Assembly: GCA_013214025.1 (NCBI GenBank)
Contig: JABSRN010000042.1
Coordinates: 62,001-126,000, forward strand
Direction of reading: 5' to 3'
DNA: 64,000 nucleotides
Source of the DNA: Polyangiaceae bacterium
GTDB lineage: Bacteria; Myxococcota_A; Polyangia; Polyangiales; Polyangiaceae
Below, one piece after another: positions 41,671-49,898 of this stretch (position 1 is the first letter of the stretch; each line of letters opens with the position of its first letter). The notes under the pieces were generated by a model that worked only from the letters and a program-made list of their open reading frames with translations, was not told where the DNA came from and did no database searches. Made by a program: the position numbers and the translations under genes.

Positions 41671-44600
41671 ATGCCGGCGCTCAGCTCACTGCTAATTAAG
41701 CGGAAAGTCGCCTCCACCAGCGACGTCCAAGAAGCGCTCGCACGGCAGGTGCTCTACGGCGGCGATCTCGTCACCAACTTGCTTGAGCTGTGCGCGCTCG
41801 ACGAACCCGAGCTCACTCAATCTCTCGCGGAGAGTTTTCAGCTACCACCGGCGCCGATCGGCGCGCTGCCCACCAGCGCCCACGCGGTGCTCGGTCTCGT
41901 CCCGGGAGACGTTGCGCTCCGCTACGGCATCTACCCGATGGGACGAGAAGGCGATTGTCTAATGGTCGCGGTCGCCGAACCCATGCCGATGGCGGTCGAA
42001 GACGACGTCAGCTCAGCCCTCGGTGTGCGCATTGAGCAGCATGTCACCCCGTTGCCGCGAGTGCGGCAAGCGATCGCCAGAGACTACGGTCTCCCCTTGG
42101 ATTCACGTTGCCAAGCCGTGCTCATTCGACTGCAAGGCACGCAACCCCAATCCATTCAGCCTGAGCCAGCGCCAGCCAAATCAGTGTTGGGTGCGCCAGA
42201 TCTCGTGTCGTTGCCCCAGCCCCCGACCGTGCCCCCCATCGCACTACCTGGAGCGACCGGCACCGGCGCGACCGCCGGAGGTGCACCGATGGTGCGTCGG
42301 GACACCCGCCCGGGTACCGGCGCTCCACCGCCGCCATCGTCCCCTCCCGAACCGATCCGACAAAGCGGCGATACCGAACGGCCTCCTGCCATGCGCGTTC
42401 GGCCGCCCAGCGTCGCTCCGCCCGCCATCCCTATTTCGCCCGCACCAATTCCAAAAACCGCCACGGGCGGCATGCCCACGTCGACACAGCCAGTGGCCGT
42501 GCCCGGTGGCACCCAACGTCCAACGGCGATACACGCCACGGCGACACAAGCCACTACCGACAGCCCACAACCCGTGACGACAGCCCTCCGCCGCTCCGCT
42601 ATTCCGGCAGCCCGTCAGGCGAAAACTCGTCCCAAACCTCGGGGTCCCTACACGCCGGCACGCGCCGAAAAAGATCTGCTGGAAGCGAAGACGCGCGACG
42701 ACGTGCTCTCCGCCTTCCTTCACTTCGCCTCGCAATATTTTGAGTACACCGCGATCTTCGCCGTGCACGGCGATCTCGCCGAAGGCCGTATCGCTGATGG
42801 GCCGGGCGCGCCCAGCTCCCTGGTGGCCGGCATCGGCGTCCCGCTCGATTTGCCCAGTTCCATCTCTCGGGTTATCGAGCGCGGTAACTGGCTCCTCACC
42901 CGTCTCGAGCCCGACGGACTCGACGCTGATCTAGCGAATAATCTCCAGCGCCCTATCGGCAAACAAATCCTGTTGCTGCCCACGCTCGTAAAGACGCGGT
43001 GCGTGCTTGTTCTCTACGGCGATCACGGTCGCGACAGCGTGAATTTGGAAGCTGTGGGCGACGTGTTGGCCTTCGCTCCTCTCGTGGCATCCGCTCTTGA
43101 GCACGTCATCATGCTGCGGAAGAAAGCCGTTCGCTCGGCGCTGCGGCCATTGCCCGCCCGCGGCTCGAACTTTGAGCCACGCCCGCCACCGGAAACCCGC
43201 GCTCAAACGCTCGCCAGGGCGCTTGAAATATCACCCCCGAGCACCCGCCGAGCAGCCGCCCCCACGGGGAGCACTCACCCCCCATCCTCCCCTGCCGAGC
43301 ATCCCTCGGAGCCCGCAACTGCCGGCACCGCCGCGTCCGAAAATCCGTCCGCATCCACCCCGTCTTCACCAGCGCCGAATGCCATCGAGCCGTCCGCACC
43401 AGTGCTGGAGGCCGCCAAGCCCGAGACGGAGCCTGATGCTGCCCCCAAGGTGCACGAGTCGATGGCACAGCCCAAGGTTGAGATCGCTCCGGCGATCCAG
43501 CCGAACGACGAGCTGACCACTCGGGCCCCGGAGGTCGTCCAGGCAAAACTCAAAGAGATGCAAGTGCCGACCGGCGAACCGCCGGTCGCCGAGAGCTCCG
43601 ACAAAACCGACGAGCAGGAGTCTGAAGAAGAAGCCCCGCCCTTGAGCGAGTGGGACATCCCCGACGATCCCATGCCCTCTCCGTCGTCAATGGCTACGTC
43701 CAGCGCCGCGCCGCGCCAGCCCGAAACCTTGCCCGACCTGCGACACGACGACCCGCCGGTGCAGCGCAACCGACACAGTTCTGGTGAACATCGATTGCCG
43801 TCGGTGATTGTCGACCAGAGCTCGGACATGGCGGCTCTCGTATCCAAATTGCTCGACGGCGATTCAAACGCCATGCAGACCCTGCGAGAACTCGGCGGAT
43901 CCGCCGCCGGCGCCTTGGTCGCAGAATTTCCCGGTCCGATTCGACACGATTCGTCTATCCCGGGCCCGATCGCCGCATCCGAAGCCGGACCCATCTTGAG
44001 TTTGCTTTCGGAGATCGGCGAAGAGGCGGTGCCATTTCTTATCGTGCGAACGAACGATAAGAGTCCGTCCGTCCGCGCCTGGAGCACCCGCTTGCTCGGG
44101 GAGATACCGACGATCGAAGGCGCCCAAGCCATCGTACGCCGCTCGCTAGATTCTGACCCCACTGTGCGAAAGTCCGTAGTGGATGCCGCGAGACTGCTCG
44201 ATCCCCAGAGCGAAGCGCGAGCCATTATCCGCGACGGCTTGTGCCAAGCCATGGTGGACACTGGCCAAGACATGTACGCTCGCATCGCAGCTCTGGAATG
44301 TTTGGTGGAGCTACGCGAAAAACGAGCGATCCCGAAGTTGATTCAACTTCTCGACGACGTAGCCGAAAGCATCGCTCAATCCGCGCACTGGGGTTTACTC
44401 ACCCTGGCTCGGCAAAATTTCAAACAGCGGTCCTCCGAGTGGCAAAAGTGGTGGGCGAGCAACCAGAATCGCGATCGCATTGAGTGGCTGATCGACGCTC
44501 TCGGGCACGACGCGCTAGAGGTTCGCAGCGCCGCCGGCGACGAACTGAAACACATGACAAAAGAATACTTCGGCTACTACAGCGACCTTCCCAAGAAGGA

Positions 44601-44673
44601 GCGGGCCAAGGCGCAATCGCGTTACCGCGAGTGGTGGGCCCGCGTGGGACAGGCACGATTCGGTACCAATTAG
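41671..44673 (+). CDS. MshEN - GAF-like - HEAT modular protein, 1000 residues
   Basis: A large cytosolic protein with no signal peptide. Residues 1-140 resemble the MshEN/GspE-N domain (LLIKRKVASTSDVQEALARQ, PIGALPTSAHAVLGLVP, YPMGREGDCLMVAVAEP), a fold that can bind c-di-GMP. A Pro/Thr/Ala-rich linker (about 150-325) follows, then a GAF-like sensor (about 330-485, KTRDDVLSAFLHFASQYFEY) and a second acidic Pro/Ser-rich linker (about 490-700). The C-terminus carries HEAT-like repeats (about 710-990, SPSVRAWSTRLLGEIP, RIAALECLVELREKRAIPKL), ending in a Trp-rich EWQKWWASN and EWWARVG pair. There is no ATPase or output enzyme, so it is probably a signal-sensing scaffold. It lies between mgtE and a tiny membrane protein with no obvious operon. 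The function is unknown. Confidence 0.75.
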   Translation: MPALSSLLIKRKVASTSDVQEALARQVLYGGDLVTNLLELCALDEPELTQSLAESFQLPPAPIGALPTSAHAVLGLVPGDVALRYGIYPMGREGDCLMVAVAEPMPMAVEDDVSSALGVRIEQHVTPLPRVRQAIARDYGLPLDSRCQAVLIRLQGTQPQSIQPEPAPAKSVLGAPDLVSLPQPPTVPPIALPGATGTGATAGGAPMVRRDTRPGTGAPPPPSSPPEPIRQSGDTERPPAMRVRPPSVAPPAIPISPAPIPKTATGGMPTSTQPVAVPGGTQRPTAIHATATQATTDSPQPVTTALRRSAIPAARQAKTRPKPRGPYTPARAEKDLLEAKTRDDVLSAFLHFASQYFEYTAIFAVHGDLAEGRIADGPGAPSSLVAGIGVPLDLPSSISRVIERGNWLLTRLEPDGLDADLANNLQRPIGKQILLLPTLVKTRCVLVLYGDHGRDSVNLEAVGDVLAFAPLVASALEHVIMLRKKAVRSALRPLPARGSNFEPRPPPETRAQTLARALEISPPSTRRAAAPTGSTHPPSSPAEHPSEPATAGTAASENPSASTPSSPAPNAIEPSAPVLEAAKPETEPDAAPKVHESMAQPKVEIAPAIQPNDELTTRAPEVVQAKLKEMQVPTGEPPVAESSDKTDEQESEEEAPPLSEWDIPDDPMPSPSSMATSSAAPRQPETLPDLRHDDPPVQRNRHSSGEHRLPSVIVDQSSDMAALVSKLLDGDSNAMQTLRELGGSAAGALVAEFPGPIRHDSSIPGPIAASEAGPILSLLSEIGEEAVPFLIVRTNDKSPSVRAWSTRLLGEIPTIEGAQAIVRRSLDSDPTVRKSVVDAARLLDPQSEARAIIRDGLCQAMVDTGQDMYARIAALECLVELREKRAIPKLIQLLDDVAESIAQSAHWGLLTLARQNFKQRSSEWQKWWASNQNRDRIEWLIDALGHDALEVRSAAGDELKHMTKEYFGYYSDLPKKERAKAQSRYREWWARVGQARFGTN

Positions 44674-44782
44674 GGACAGATCGTAAAGCTGATCTCGGAT
44701 AATCGCAATATATGCCCCAGTTTAACGCATCGCAGCGTACAAGCTCGACACTCGTCATTTCGGCCCCTATGCTCGGCTCCAA

Positions 44783-44980
44783 GTGAACCAACAGAAGATC
44801 GATTTCGCTCTGGAGCATGCCAATCGGGCGCTTTCCTCCAAAAGAGAGCCCTTGGTTTCAGATCTGAGCCCATTGGAGTTCGGCACCGACGACCACCAGG
44901 ACGCGCTGTGGGAACTGACGGCAGTCGTGGCTGCAGGCCTCCTCGCGAGCCTATTCGTACTCGCCGTCTCCTGGATTTAG
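44783..44980 (+). CDS. Small single-pass membrane protein
   Basis: A 65-residue frame from GTG 44783. The first 40 residues are polar (KIDFALEHANRALSSKREPL), and the last 20 form a convincing transmembrane helix (TAVVAAGLLASLFVLAVSWI), making it a possible tail-anchored protein. It lies 109 nt after the MshEN-GAF-HEAT gene on the same strand. No family is recognised, and the ribosome-binding site is weak. The clear hydrophobic end argues for a real gene. Confidence 0.5.
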   Translation: MNQQKIDFALEHANRALSSKREPLVSDLSPLEFGTDDHQDALWELTAVVAAGLLASLFVLAVSWI

Positions 44981-45061
44981 CCCCACAATCGCGAGGGGCC
45001 CAAGCGGGCACGATCCAGTGATGAAGCTACGCAGTCAAGATAGACGAACCCGCGGGGAGGA

Positions 45062-45538
45062 CTACTCCTCTTCTTGCTCGGGATCCTTCAGTTCGATCTC
45101 AATATTCACATCAGCGGCCTCGCCATCAAACGGCGGCACCTTGACGTGTTTGTAGCCCTTCGTGACGCAGTTACCGGTCTTGCTGCCATCCAGCGGAGAC
45201 GGCAGGGAGACACTATGGACCGAACCATCCGGCTCAAATCGAATTTGGACATTGAAGTCACCGCGAGGTTCGTCCTTACCCTCGACGACACCGGTGCAGC
45301 TCTCCGCTGACCGCGTGGCGCGCTGAAGCTCCATCTTGGCCTGGCGTTTATCGAAGGCAATGGTTTCGTGCTCGACGTCGGCGTACTTGTCGTCCTTGGC
45401 GTTTTTCTCGTCATCCTCGGCCAGCTGAAGCTGTTCTTCGAGGATCTCCTCGGGCGTCTTGGCACCCTGACCGGTTTCGCTAAGTCCCCCGCAAGCGCTG
45501 AGCGCTAGCCCCACCGTGACGATAATTACTCGCTTCAT
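45062..45538 (-). CDS. Lipoprotein with AgmX/PglI-type C-terminal domain
   Basis: A 158-residue exported lipoprotein (lipobox LSAC, Cys at about 16). A charged helical stretch (about 28-65, EEILEEQLQLAEDDEKNAKD) is followed by a small C-terminal domain with the pattern CTGVVEGKDEP, VQIRFEPDGSVHSVSL, GNCVTKGYKHVKVPPFDG. That is the TonB-like tail found in AgmX/PglI and many other Myxococcota proteins, with a conserved Cys pair that may form a disulfide. It may work with envelope-spanning complexes. The exact role is unknown. It ends in an acidic run (DPEQEEE) and lies 135 nt downstream of the NtrC-type gene. Confidence 0.75.
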   Translation of the reverse strand: MKRVIIVTVGLALSACGGLSETGQGAKTPEEILEEQLQLAEDDEKNAKDDKYADVEHETIAFDKRQAKMELQRATRSAESCTGVVEGKDEPRGDFNVQIRFEPDGSVHSVSLPSPLDGSKTGNCVTKGYKHVKVPPFDGEAADVNIEIELKDPEQEEE

Positions 45539-45673
45539 GCCGCGTATCGTAATGGAGCATCCGGGCTTCCGCTACTAACTGTCGCCGTCGCCGACTCGAG
45601 GCGCTCTCTCACTCAAACATTCCGTCCGCAGGCGAACGCGCCGCGGTCCATATCCTGTCTCCGGATTCAACGT

Positions 45674-47038
45674 CTAGAGATCCGTGACCTTGTAATCCTT
45701 GATCTTGTAAAGCAACGCCCGGTGGCTAATCTCGAGCACTTCTGCGGCCCGAGTCCGATTGCCCTTGGTCTTTTGAAGGGCCCGACGAATGAGGATCTCT
45801 TCAATGATTCGTGTCGTCTTCTTTACACTCAGTTCACCGCTCGCCAATTGCATCTGAACGGAGTCCTGAGCTTCACGGATACGCTCGGGCAAATCCACTG
45901 CGACGATTTGCGCGCCTTCAGCGAGCACCATCGCGCGCTCCACGGTGTTCTCCAGTTCCCGAACGTTGCCGGGCCAGACGTACTCATAGAGCAGTCGTCG
46001 GGACTCGGTATCCAACCCCCGAATGTCCGTGCCCAGGCGCACGTTGTTGCGCGTGATGAAGTAATCGACGAGCACCGGCACGTCTTCCCGTCGGTCGCGA
46101 AGCGGCGGGACATGAATCGGCAAAACATTGAGCCGATAGAACAAGTCCTCACGAAAGCGACCGGCCTCGGTCTCTTTCGTGAGGTCACGATTTGTCGCCG
46201 CGACGATGCGTACGTCGACTTCGACGCCTTTCGTTTCCCCGAGTCTGCGAATCGGATCGCCTTCGAGTACCCGCAACAATTTCACCTGGAGGGCTACGGG
46301 TAACTCGCCAATCTCGTCTAGAAACAACGTGCCTCTGTGAGCGTTCTCGAACAAACCTTCGCGATCCCGGTGGGCATCTGTAAACGCCCCTTTTCGATGC
46401 CCGAAGAGCTCGCTCTCCAACAAATTCTCTGGAATCGCACCGCAGTTAACGGCAACGAAGGGATGAGATTTCCGACCGCTGGCCGAGTGAATAGCTCGGG
46501 CGACGAGCTCCTTGCCCACGCCGCTCTCTCCGGTGACCAGTACCGTCGTTTTGTAATCGGCGATCTTCGCGATGGTGCGAAATACCGTTTCCATCGCACC
46601 GCTCTTCGCGAGAATGCCTTCGAATTGGTGCTCCTTGCGGATCTCCGCTCGGAGGGCCCGATTCTCCTTACGCAGCAGCTCCCGTTCCTCGGCCTTGCGC
46701 AATACGAGCACGACTTCGTCTGGCTTGAACGGTTTCTGGATGTAGTCGTACGCGCCGGCCTTCATGGCATCGATCGCCTGATCCACGTTTCCGTAGGCGC
46801 TCATGACGATCACCGTGGCGTCGTTGCCCTTGGCTTTGAGGGTGGCGAGCAGATCCAGCCCTCCCATTCGTGGCATCTTGACGTCCGTCAAGACGACGTC
46901 AGGACCAAAGCTTTCCACCAGATTGAGGGCTTCCTCCCCGCTGGCCGCAGTCTCCACCTCGTAACTATTGCGCTTGAGGAGAGTTTTCAGGACAAGCCGG
47001 ATGTTTTCCTCGTCGTCGACTACTAAGATGCGTCTCAC
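45674..47038 (-). CDS. NtrC-family sigma-54-dependent response regulator
   Basis: 454 residues from GTG 47036-47038. Receiver domain with Asp52 in VLTDVKMPRMGG, then the AAA+ activator domain: Walker A GESGVGKE, Walker B GTLFLDEIGEL, sensor region VRIVAATNRDL. The C-terminal Fis-type helix-turn-helix is TKGNRTRAAEVLEISHRALL. The sigma-54 contact loop reads GAFTDA rather than the usual GAFTGA. No partner histidine kinase is adjacent. The frame extends 13 codons upstream to a TTG preceded by AAGGAG-rich sequence, but the receiver domain begins directly at the GTG. It is divergent from the NamZ-like gene. Confidence 0.93.
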   Translation of the reverse strand: MRRILVVDDEENIRLVLKTLLKRNSYEVETAASGEEALNLVESFGPDVVLTDVKMPRMGGLDLLATLKAKGNDATVIVMSAYGNVDQAIDAMKAGAYDYIQKPFKPDEVVLVLRKAEERELLRKENRALRAEIRKEHQFEGILAKSGAMETVFRTIAKIADYKTTVLVTGESGVGKELVARAIHSASGRKSHPFVAVNCGAIPENLLESELFGHRKGAFTDAHRDREGLFENAHRGTLFLDEIGELPVALQVKLLRVLEGDPIRRLGETKGVEVDVRIVAATNRDLTKETEAGRFREDLFYRLNVLPIHVPPLRDRREDVPVLVDYFITRNNVRLGTDIRGLDTESRRLLYEYVWPGNVRELENTVERAMVLAEGAQIVAVDLPERIREAQDSVQMQLASGELSVKKTTRIIEEILIRRALQKTKGNRTRAAEVLEISHRALLYKIKDYKVTDL

Positions 47039-47159
47039 TCTGCAAAAAATGCTACCCCGGCGGGGACTCCTTTGCAACGAATTGCGTAGCTAAGACCGCC
47101 CGGAGCGGCACCATTAACCACTTATTAACACTGAGCTTATTCAGACTGAGGATTTTCTT

Positions 47160-48368
47160 ATGTGGGGCATCGATAGACTTTCAAACGGCGAGCTGTCCGA
47201 ACTCCGCAAGCGACTGCGTGGGGGCGGGGTCGCCGCGCTGACCCATGCCGCCGCGGTCAACAAGAACGGGCGAGACCTGATCGGCGTCTTGGACGAGCTA
47301 GGCGTCCACCCGACTCGGCTCTTCTCTCCGGAGCACGGCATGGCGGGAGCCGCCCAAGCCGAAGAAGCCGTCGCCACCCCCGACACCGACGACGGTCCGA
47401 AACTGATCAGTCTCTACGGTGAGGACAAGGCATCCCTCAAGCCACGCCCCGAAGATCTGGAAGGCATCGACGTATTGGTGATCGACTTGGTCGACGTCGG
47501 CAGTCGTTACTACACCTACGTCTGGACCGCATTGCTGGCGGCCCGCGCCGCCCACAAAGCGGGAGTGCATACTGTCGTGTTGGACCGCCCCAACCCCCTG
47601 TCGGGATCTCCCAGCGCGGCCGAGGGCAAAGCCCAGGCCGAGGGTTTCACGTCCTTCGTCGGGCTCGAACCCATTCCGATCCGCCACTCCCTCACCATTG
47701 GTGAACTACTCGCCTACGTGTTCGCCCGAGACGAAATTGAACTCGGTAAAGACGGAGCACTGAGCGTTGTCAGCACGCGAGGCTGGGAGCGGCATCAGAC
47801 CGCCCACGCCTGGAGCCGCCCCTTCTCCCCTCCTTCGCCCAACATGCCCTCTAGCGATACGGCACTTGTGTATCCCGGCGGCTGTTTGGTCGAAGGAACC
47901 AACTTGTCCGAAGGACGCGGAACGACCCTCCCCTTCCGCTTGGTCGGTGCCCCCTTCCTCAACGCGGCAAAACTGTGTGCAGACATGAACGACGCCGCGC
48001 TGCCGGGAGTGGAGGTGCGAACCGCGTCCTTCAAGCCGAGTTTCGAGAAACACGCAGGCGAGATGTGCCACGGGGTGTTCCTCACGGTGACTCACGAACA
48101 GTCCTTCCGCCCCGTCGCCACCTACCTGTCGCTCCTGTCCCTCGCTCAAGCTCAGGCTCCGGAACAGTTCGCCTTCCGAACTGAGACCTACGAGTTCGAG
48201 AGCGAAATTCCCGCCTTCGATCTGCTCACGGGATCGGCTGCCGCTCGTGAGGCCATGGTGGCCGACTGCTCTGCAGAAGATCTCATCGCCCTAGTCGCCC
48301 CCGTGGACCCCAGCTGGAGCGATACCATCCTCGAAGCCGAGTCCCGACTACGCAAAGCGCGAGCCTAG
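47160..48368 (+). CDS. namZ: DUF1343 protein, exo-beta-N-acetylmuramidase NamZ-like
   Basis: A 402-residue protein of the DUF1343 family, whose characterised member NamZ removes terminal MurNAc from peptidoglycan fragments. Features are LFSPEHGMAGAAQAEE, LISLYGEDKASLKP, DLVDVGSRYYTYVWTA, VLDRPNPLSG and GGCLVEGTNLSEGRGTTLPF, all highly conserved in the family. Many members have a signal peptide, and none is visible here, so it may act in the cytosol in cell-wall recycling. ATG 47160 has GAGGA seven nt upstream. It is divergent from the NtrC-type gene and converges with pepP, with an inverted repeat between. Confidence 0.9.
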   Translation: MWGIDRLSNGELSELRKRLRGGGVAALTHAAAVNKNGRDLIGVLDELGVHPTRLFSPEHGMAGAAQAEEAVATPDTDDGPKLISLYGEDKASLKPRPEDLEGIDVLVIDLVDVGSRYYTYVWTALLAARAAHKAGVHTVVLDRPNPLSGSPSAAEGKAQAEGFTSFVGLEPIPIRHSLTIGELLAYVFARDEIELGKDGALSVVSTRGWERHQTAHAWSRPFSPPSPNMPSSDTALVYPGGCLVEGTNLSEGRGTTLPFRLVGAPFLNAAKLCADMNDAALPGVEVRTASFKPSFEKHAGEMCHGVFLTVTHEQSFRPVATYLSLLSLAQAQAPEQFAFRTETYEFESEIPAFDLLTGSAAAREAMVADCSAEDLIALVAPVDPSWSDTILEAESRLRKARA

Positions 48369-48425
48369 GGACTGCGACTGTTCGAAACAACGAAGGCGAA
48401 TCCGAAAAACCCGTAGGGAGTTGCG

Positions 48426-48455
48426 CCAGCTTGACCTCGCCACGCGTCAAGCTGG
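48426..48455. repeat. Inverted repeat between convergent namZ and pepP
   Basis: CCAGCTTGAC (48426-48435) and GTCAAGCTGG (48446-48455) are perfect 10-bp arms with a 10-nt loop, located in the 100-nt gap between two converging genes. The position suits a bidirectional terminator, though T-runs are absent. Confidence 0.5.
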
Positions 48456-48468
48456 TGATGCGGATTGG

Positions 48469-49887
48469 CTAGCCGGCACTGCCGCGGGACGCCGGCGCCA
48501 TCAGGTCTTCTATTTCGTCTGCGGTCTTGCCGAGGGCCGCAGTTAGAACTTCTGGTTGTTGGTCCGTCACCAGCACGTCATCTTCGATTCGGATGCCACG
48601 TACGTCGGAGAATTTCGCCAGCTGCGCGCGATCGATAGCGTCGGCAAAGGGCGCCATGCTAGTCTCATCCTCCAGGATCGCGGCCACTTGATAAAAGCCA
48701 GGCTCAACAGTAACGGCCATGCCCGCCTCAAGATCGCGATCGAGACGGAGTTGAGCATCCCCGGGTGCCGTCAGGCGCTCCCGCCCCGGCGCGTACCCAG
48801 CGCGATCGCCCAGATCCTCCATGTCGTGCACGTCGAGTCCCAGCAGATGCCCCACGCCATGGGGAAAGAACACGCCCGCCACTCCCCGTTCGTACAGTTC
48901 CGCGGGGTCGCCCCGGCATATTCCCAGCTCGACCAAGCCTTGCAACATCGTTCGAGCGGCTGTGCGGTGGACTTCTAGGTAGCGCTGACCTGGCCGAATT
49001 TGTTCGATCGCCTCAAGTTGTGACCGCAGTACCACGTCGTACAGTTCGCGCTGAGTCGTGGAAAAGCGCCCGTTGACAGGCCAAACACGCGTCACATCCC
49101 CAGCGAAACCTTCAAGGGATTCCGCTCCGACGTCCGCGAGAATCAACTCGCCGTCGTGAAGCTGCCCTTCGTGGGACTCATTGTGCAAGATGTCGCCTCG
49201 AACAGACACGATCGAATGGTAGGCAGTCGTCATGCCCGAAGCTGTAATCACAGATTCCATCGCCGCTGTGACGTGCGCTTCGCGGCGAGCGCCTCGGGTC
49301 GCACTCATTCCCGCACGGTGCGCAGCAACTGTCACCGTCGCCGCTTGCCTCAGCTGAGCCATCGCGCCGTCGTCATGCTTCAGGCGTAGCTCGATCATCG
49401 CGTCGGCGAGCTCGGCATCGGCATCGACAACTTCTGCGCCCATTCCGGCATCGATATCGCGGTCGAGCAATTGGCTGAGCCAATCCGCGGCTTCCGTGTC
49501 TTGGGGCGGCAAACACGCACAGTCTGCTGGCGGCGACAGTTCCGACAAGGGCAGCACCTCGATGCCCAATTCGGACACAAGCTCATCCAAGCCAGGCGTC
49601 GGCCCCGTCCACAGAGTATCCGCGGGATCCGGCGGCGCCGTGTACAGCGCCCACCGGTCGTCCTCTCGCAACAAGAAACTGCCGTCAAAATGTCGCCCGA
49701 CTAAGTACAGAAAATGACTCTCACTGCGCAGTGGGTACAGATTCAATCGAAAATTTCGGACGCGTCGAATGCCCGAAGCCAATAATATCGGCCCAGCAAG
49801 GCGCTCCATCAAGCGGCGGCGGCGCCCCGCGAACACCGAAGTCAAACTGCGCGTCGGCCAAAATGCCTGGCCCGATTGTTCTGTCAC
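48469..49887 (-). CDS. pepP: Xaa-Pro aminopeptidase (aminopeptidase P, M24B)
   Basis: Removes the N-terminal residue from peptides with proline in second place. About 472 residues: an AMP_N domain (FAGRRRRLMERLAGPILLAS, SHFLYLVGRHFDGSFLL) and a pita-bread M24 domain with the dimetal ligands in LILADVGAE, DVTRVWPVNG, FPHGVGHLLGLDVHD, TVEPGFY and RGIRIEDDVLV, all intact. I favour GTG 49885-49887, with GAGG ten nt upstream. TTG 49900-49902 would overlap the pgpH stop as TTGA, which resembles the coupling seen elsewhere. Either way it follows pgpH closely and is probably co-transcribed. Confidence 0.94.
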   Translation of the reverse strand: MTEQSGQAFWPTRSLTSVFAGRRRRLMERLAGPILLASGIRRVRNFRLNLYPLRSESHFLYLVGRHFDGSFLLREDDRWALYTAPPDPADTLWTGPTPGLDELVSELGIEVLPLSELSPPADCACLPPQDTEAADWLSQLLDRDIDAGMGAEVVDADAELADAMIELRLKHDDGAMAQLRQAATVTVAAHRAGMSATRGARREAHVTAAMESVITASGMTTAYHSIVSVRGDILHNESHEGQLHDGELILADVGAESLEGFAGDVTRVWPVNGRFSTTQRELYDVVLRSQLEAIEQIRPGQRYLEVHRTAARTMLQGLVELGICRGDPAELYERGVAGVFFPHGVGHLLGLDVHDMEDLGDRAGYAPGRERLTAPGDAQLRLDRDLEAGMAVTVEPGFYQVAAILEDETSMAPFADAIDRAQLAKFSDVRGIRIEDDVLVTDQQPEVLTAALGKTADEIEDLMAPASRGSAG

Positions 49888-49898
49888 TGCGGGAATCC

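Noticed and set aside
43275-44285. 336-codon minus-strand frame opposite the MshEN-GAF-HEAT gene
   Set aside because: It has the Ser/Gly/Ala-rich composition typical of antisense frames in GC-rich Pro/Ala coding sequence, and no motif.
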